Origin: Actinomycetota bacterium
GTDB lineage: Bacteria; Actinomycetota; Actinomycetes; Propionibacteriales; Propionibacteriaceae
Reading direction: 5' to 3'
NCBI GenBank assembly: GCA_016213595.1
Contig: JACRAA010000098.1
Location: forward strand, 1 to 7,891
Length of the DNA stretch: 7,891 nucleotides
The position numbers were made by a program, and so were the translations under genes. Shown here in pieces: positions 7,371-7,891 of this stretch (positions within the stretch are counted from its first letter, which is position 1; each line of letters starts with the position of its first letter). The notes under the pieces were generated by a model. It saw nothing but the letters and a program-made list of their open reading frames with translations, was not told where the DNA came from and did not search any database.

Positions 7371-7397
7371 CCGACTGCCAGCGCACCTCTGCGTCAA
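7369..7397 (-). promoter_or_regulatory. Possible promoter for the glycoside hydrolase gene
   Basis: On the minus strand TTGACG (7392-7397) is a close match to the -35 consensus. At a 17-base spacing lies TCGGGT (7369-7374), a weak -10 hexamer. The -35 overlaps a second small palindrome, CAAGTGCTTG as read on the plus strand (7395-7404), and the -10 overlaps the LacI-type operator. The -35 is persuasive, the -10 is not. Confidence 0.35.
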
Positions 7398-7416
7398 GTG
7401 CTTGGCAAAGGTTGAC

Positions 7417-7891
7417 TCAGCCTCGCAGAGCCCCGATCGTCTCCGGCAGCATCCGGGCCAGGTCCTGGGGCGGGTACGGGCCCGGGTGGGCGGCTGCCGT
7501 CATCGCCTGGATGGACGCACCGCAGACAGCGGCCGAGACCGTGTCGAGCCCTGCGGCGAGCAGCGTTGAGCAGATGCCGGCGAGGACGTCACCGGAGCCC
7601 GCCTGTGCCGTCCACGCAGGACCCGGGACGGCGAGGTGTACCCGGTCGTCGCCCGGACCGCACACGTACTGGGTCGCCCCCTTGAGCAGCACGGCTGTGC
7701 CGAAGCGCCGGACAGCGAGGCGTACCGCGTTGACCGGGTCGGTGCTGACGACGGCTCTCTCCGTGCCGAGCAGCCGGGCGAGCTCACCGGCATGCGGCGT
7801 GAGCAGGACATCGGGACGGTTCAGCCGCTGAGGCACCTGGGCGAGCGCGTCGGCGTCCACGACGACCGGCAGCCCGGTCGCGAGGAGCTCC
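7417..7891 (-). CDS. nnrD: ADP-dependent NAD(P)H-hydrate dehydratase, C-terminal part (5' end cut by the window edge)
   Basis: The 157 residues seen are the C-terminal half of the YjeF-C / carbohydrate-kinase-like domain that dehydrates the S form of NAD(P)HX back to NAD(P)H using ADP (ATP in some lineages), a metabolite-repair function in the cytoplasm. Landmarks, numbered from the first full codon in the window, are LPVVVDADAL (7-16), the substrate-site LLTPHAGELARLLG (29-42), VLLKGATQYV, and the nucleotide and catalytic loop GPAWTAQAGSGDVLAGI, whose GSGD carries the expected Asp. The stop is TGA at 7417-7419. The gene continues past 7891, so I cannot tell whether it is a single-domain NnrD or the usual fusion with an N-terminal NnrE epimerase. 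The glycoside hydrolase follows on the same strand after 82 bases, but its own promoter and operator signals suggest separate control. Confidence 0.93.
   Translation of the reverse strand, partial: ELLATGLPVVVDADALAQVPQRLNRPDVLLTPHAGELARLLGTERAVVSTDPVNAVRLAVRRFGTAVLLKGATQYVCGPGDDRVHLAVPGPAWTAQAGSGDVLAGICSTLLAAGLDTVSAAVCGASIQAMTAAAHPGPYPPQDLARMLPETIGALRG

Noticed and set aside
7335..7397. Upstream start at 7397 for the glycoside hydrolase (21 extra residues)
   Set aside because: The extra residues do not look like the family N-terminus or a signal peptide, they would be encoded by the apparent promoter and operator region, and the ATG at 7334 has a well-placed GGAG.
1..7891. An undescribed defence, mobile or biosynthetic system
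   Set aside because: All coding capacity is accounted for by four recognisable families with ordinary spacing; no unexplained gene cluster, CRISPR-like array or reverse-transcriptase or toxin-type gene is present.

Overview
The window is a visibly G+C-rich stretch of bacterial chromosome with four protein-coding genes and short intergenic gaps. The codon use (third positions almost all G or C), the GTG start with a possible leaderless promoter, and a glycosyltransferase that closely resembles the mycobacterial/corynebacterial MgtA/PimB mannosyltransferases all point to an actinobacterium (Actinomycetota). I cannot name the genus.

Layout. Positions 1-3374 (minus strand) carry the first 1,124 codons of a large, single-chain phosphoribosylformylglycinamidine synthase (PurL), cut by the left edge just inside its glutaminase domain. 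A 130-base divergent gap (3375-3504) follows, with candidate promoters facing both ways and a GC-rich hairpin. Positions 3505-4638 (plus strand) encode a complete GT4-family glycosyltransferase. Its stop codon lies inside a 24-base tandem duplication. Right after this comes a 66-base element with perfect 11-base terminal inverted repeats (4677-4742), placed between the convergent 3' ends of the glycosyltransferase and the next gene. Positions 4776-7334 (minus strand) encode a complete 852-residue GH106-like glycoside hydrolase (putative alpha-L-rhamnosidase) without a signal peptide. Its 82-base upstream gap (7335-7416) contains a near-perfect LacI-family operator, a possible promoter and a good Shine-Dalgarno site. 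Positions 7417-7891 (minus strand) carry the C-terminal 157 residues of an ADP-dependent NAD(P)H-hydrate dehydratase (NnrD), cut by the right edge.

The genes do not form one pathway. PurL and NnrD are housekeeping functions (purine synthesis and repair of damaged NAD(P)H). The glycosyltransferase probably acts in cell-envelope glycolipid or lipoglycan synthesis. The glycoside hydrolase looks like an inducible catabolic gene. I see no defence system, mobile element with a transposase, CRISPR array, rRNA or tRNA. The points most worth a second look are the gammaproteobacterial-type PurL in an actinobacterial context, the LacI-type operator, the possible leaderless start of the glycosyltransferase, and the repeat and inverted-repeat pair between the convergent genes. 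I did not find evidence for an undescribed multi-gene system.
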